A stretch of 64,000 nucleotides of DNA from Mongoliitalea daihaiensis (GTDB taxonomy: Bacteria; Bacteroidota; Bacteroidia; Cytophagales; Cyclobacteriaceae). Where the stretch lies: positions 1,211,592-1,275,591 of the forward strand of contig NZ_CP063779.1 of assembly GCF_021596945.1 (NCBI RefSeq). The letters are read 5' to 3'. A program made the translations under genes and the position numbers. The notes under the pieces are model-generated. The model worked only from the letters and a program-made list of their open reading frames with translations, was not told the origin of the DNA and ran no database searches. Positions 62,627-64,000 of this stretch are shown here, one piece after another. The first letter of the stretch is position 1. Every line of letters starts with the position of its first letter.

Positions 62627-63840
62627 TCACGCCACGGACGCTACGATTATCGCAACGAGCGCAAAGGTTTTTTTTGATACGCTCCCCTAATATCCATTCA
62701 ATCCCGAGGTCTCGGGACAAGTTATCCAAGTATCAATCAATATCCTTTTTCAGCCACTGATTTTCACAGATGATCACAGATCTTTTGCTGACGCAAATTG
62801 GACTTGAACAACACCAACCAATATTTCAATTTATTTCTACTTTATTTCCACCTTATTTCAAAATGCTAGTTCACGCCACGTCCGCTACGATTATCGCAAC
62901 GAGCGCAAAGGTTTTTTTTGATACGCCCCGCTAATATCCATTCAATCCCGAGGTCTCGGGACAAGTTATCCAAGTATCAATCAATATCCTTTTTCAGCCA
63001 CTGATTTTCACAGATGATCACAGATCTTTTGCTGACGCAAATTGGCTTTGAACAACAGCATCCAATATTTCAATTTATTTCTACTTTATTACCACCTTAT
63101 TTCAAAATGCTAGTTCACGCCACGCCCGCTACGAGTATTGCCACGAGCGCAAAGGTTTTTTTTGATACGCCCCCCTAATATCCATTCAATCCCGAGGTCT
63201 CGGGACAAGTTATCCAAGTATCAATCAATATCCTTTTTCAGCCACTGATTTTCACAGATAATCACAGATCTTTTGCTGACGCAAATTGGTGGTTGAAGTC
63301 ACTATCTAATATTTCCATTTATTTCAACATTATTTCCACCTTATTTCAAAAAATAAGTTCACGCCACGCCCGCTACGAGTATCGCAACGAGCGCAAAGGT
63401 TTTTTTTGATACGCCCCCCTAATATCCATTCAATCCCGAGGTCTCGGGACAAGTTATCCAAGTATCAATCAATATCCTTTTTCAGCCACTGATTTTCACA
63501 GATGATCACAGATCTTTTGCTGACGCAAATTGGCTTTGAACAACAGCATCCAATATTTCAGTTTATTTCTACTTTATTACCACCTTATTTCAAAATACTA
63601 GTTCACGCCACGTCCGCTACGATTATCGCCACGAGCGCAAAGGTTTTTTTTTGATACGCACCCCTAATATCCATTCAATCCCAAGGTCTCGGGACAAGTT
63701 ATCCAAGTATCAATCAATATCCTTTTTCAGCCACTGATTTTCACAGATGATCACAGATCTTTTGCTGACGCAAATTGGTCTTGAAGAACAGCATCCAATA
63801 TTTCAATTTATTTCTACTTTATTTCCACCATATTTCAATA
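62627..63840. repeat. Five tandem copies of a 244-bp noncoding repeat
   Basis: The unit begins TCACGCCACG at 62627, 62871, 63115, 63359 and 63603, an exact 244-base period. Copy 5 is one base longer within its T-run and is followed by unrelated sequence. Each unit contains an AGCGCAAAGGTTTTTTTT tract, the palindrome TCCCGAGGTCTCGGGA (copy 5 has one mismatch), and a CACTGATTTTCACAGATGATC segment. Copies 2 and 4 share a distinct 3' variant (GGCTTTGAACAACAGCATCC with TTATTACCACC), which points to duplication of a two-unit block. No open frame spans it. Confidence 0.95.
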
Positions 63841-63936
63841 CCAGATCTCACCAGTATCTCAATATCGATTAATATCCCCAAATCCCAACTTTCTCAAGTT
63901 AAAGCCGTAAATTAGGAGTCGAAACAAGATGTACTA

Positions 63937-64000
63937 ATGGAAGATAAAAATTACGAGATTAATATTGATCCAGATTGGATCAAAAAATTTGCACCAAAAA
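63937..64000 (+). CDS. Start of an unidentified protein (cut by window end)
   Basis: An ATG at 63937 opens a frame for 21 residues (MEDKNYEINIDPDWI, KKFAPK) to the end of the window. It is polar and acidic, with no recognisable motif. Its upstream region is the end of the tandem repeat. Confidence 0.5.
   Translation, partial: MEDKNYEINIDPDWIKKFAPK

Noticed and set aside
62627..63840. CRISPR array
   Set aside because: The repeated unit is 244 bases with almost identical content throughout and no unique spacers; no cas gene is near.
1..64000. tRNA, rRNA, prophage, insertion sequence or integrase
   Set aside because: No transposase or integrase motifs, tRNA-like cloverleaf or rRNA segment was recognised while reading either strand; a short RNA gene could still be missed.

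Overview
The window looks like a chromosomal segment of a member of the Bacteroidota, most likely order Cytophagales, family Cyclobacteriaceae (an Algoriphagus-like organism). The evidence is AT-rich DNA with compact operons, lipoprotein signal peptides, a gldB gliding-motility gene, TonB-dependent and carboxypeptidase-regulatory-domain proteins, a LytS/LytTR pair with a beta-propeller sensor, GTP-type PEP carboxykinase, DUF4221 lipoproteins, and several matches to the Bacteroidota promoter -7 box TAnnTTTG. No rRNA, tRNA, CRISPR array, prophage or insertion sequence was seen.

Layout. 0-3.2 kb: the 5' part of gldB (minus strand), a three-domain fasciclin lipoprotein and a radical SAM/SPASM protein. 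3.4-21.3 kb: a Wzx/Wzy-type polysaccharide locus. It holds an outer-membrane export protein with six SLBB repeats, a Wzz-like chain-length protein without kinase domain, a flippase, a polymerase/ligase-like membrane protein, five glycosyltransferases, two methyltransferases and an FkbM methyltransferase. A polyprenyl-phosphate sugar transferase that would start each repeat unit lies on the opposite strand. A 2'-5' RNA ligase-like gene and a tandem UspA gene are interspersed, and a decayed zinc-ribbon methyltransferase lies beside the sugar transferase. 21.4-29.5 kb: housekeeping and metabolism (YceI, the recJ-lptB-GH3 operon, pckG, a sarcosine-oxidase-type flavoprotein). 29.7-36.3 kb: a two-component system and two tandem DUF4221 lipoproteins. 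36.4-42.9 kb: peptide and metal functions (dipeptide epimerase, M14 and M20 peptidases, a TonB receptor with a small His/Cys-rich protein). 43-49.7 kb: a 58-residue CxxC protein, an HEPN/MNT pair, then two tandem paralogues of about 730 residues that combine macroglobulin-like and TonB-plug-like segments, followed by a secreted carboxypeptidase-regulatory-domain protein. 49.7-62.5 kb: M1 peptidase, HupE/UreJ, DUF6702, 3-hydroxyanthranilate dioxygenase, M19 dipeptidase, a thiamine-pyrophosphokinase-like pseudoenzyme, prmC, an RsmB-like rRNA methyltransferase, a sodium/solute symporter, an APH-type kinase and an NTF2-like protein. 62.6-63.85 kb: five tandem copies of a 244-bp noncoding repeat. 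The last 64 bases open a new gene.

How the genes work together. The polysaccharide locus is a nearly complete assembly line. The sugar transferase loads undecaprenyl phosphate, the glycosyltransferases extend the unit, the flippase moves it, the polymerase joins units, and the Wzz-like and SLBB proteins control length and export. Nucleotide-sugar synthesis and a tyrosine kinase/phosphatase pair are absent and must lie elsewhere. The points most worth a second look are the decayed methyltransferase (18.5-19.1 kb), the 244-bp tandem array, the active-site-less thiamine pyrophosphokinase homologue, the mosaic paralogue pair at 44-48.5 kb, and a palindrome upstream of the two-component system. 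No clearly new multi-gene system could be demonstrated from sequence alone.
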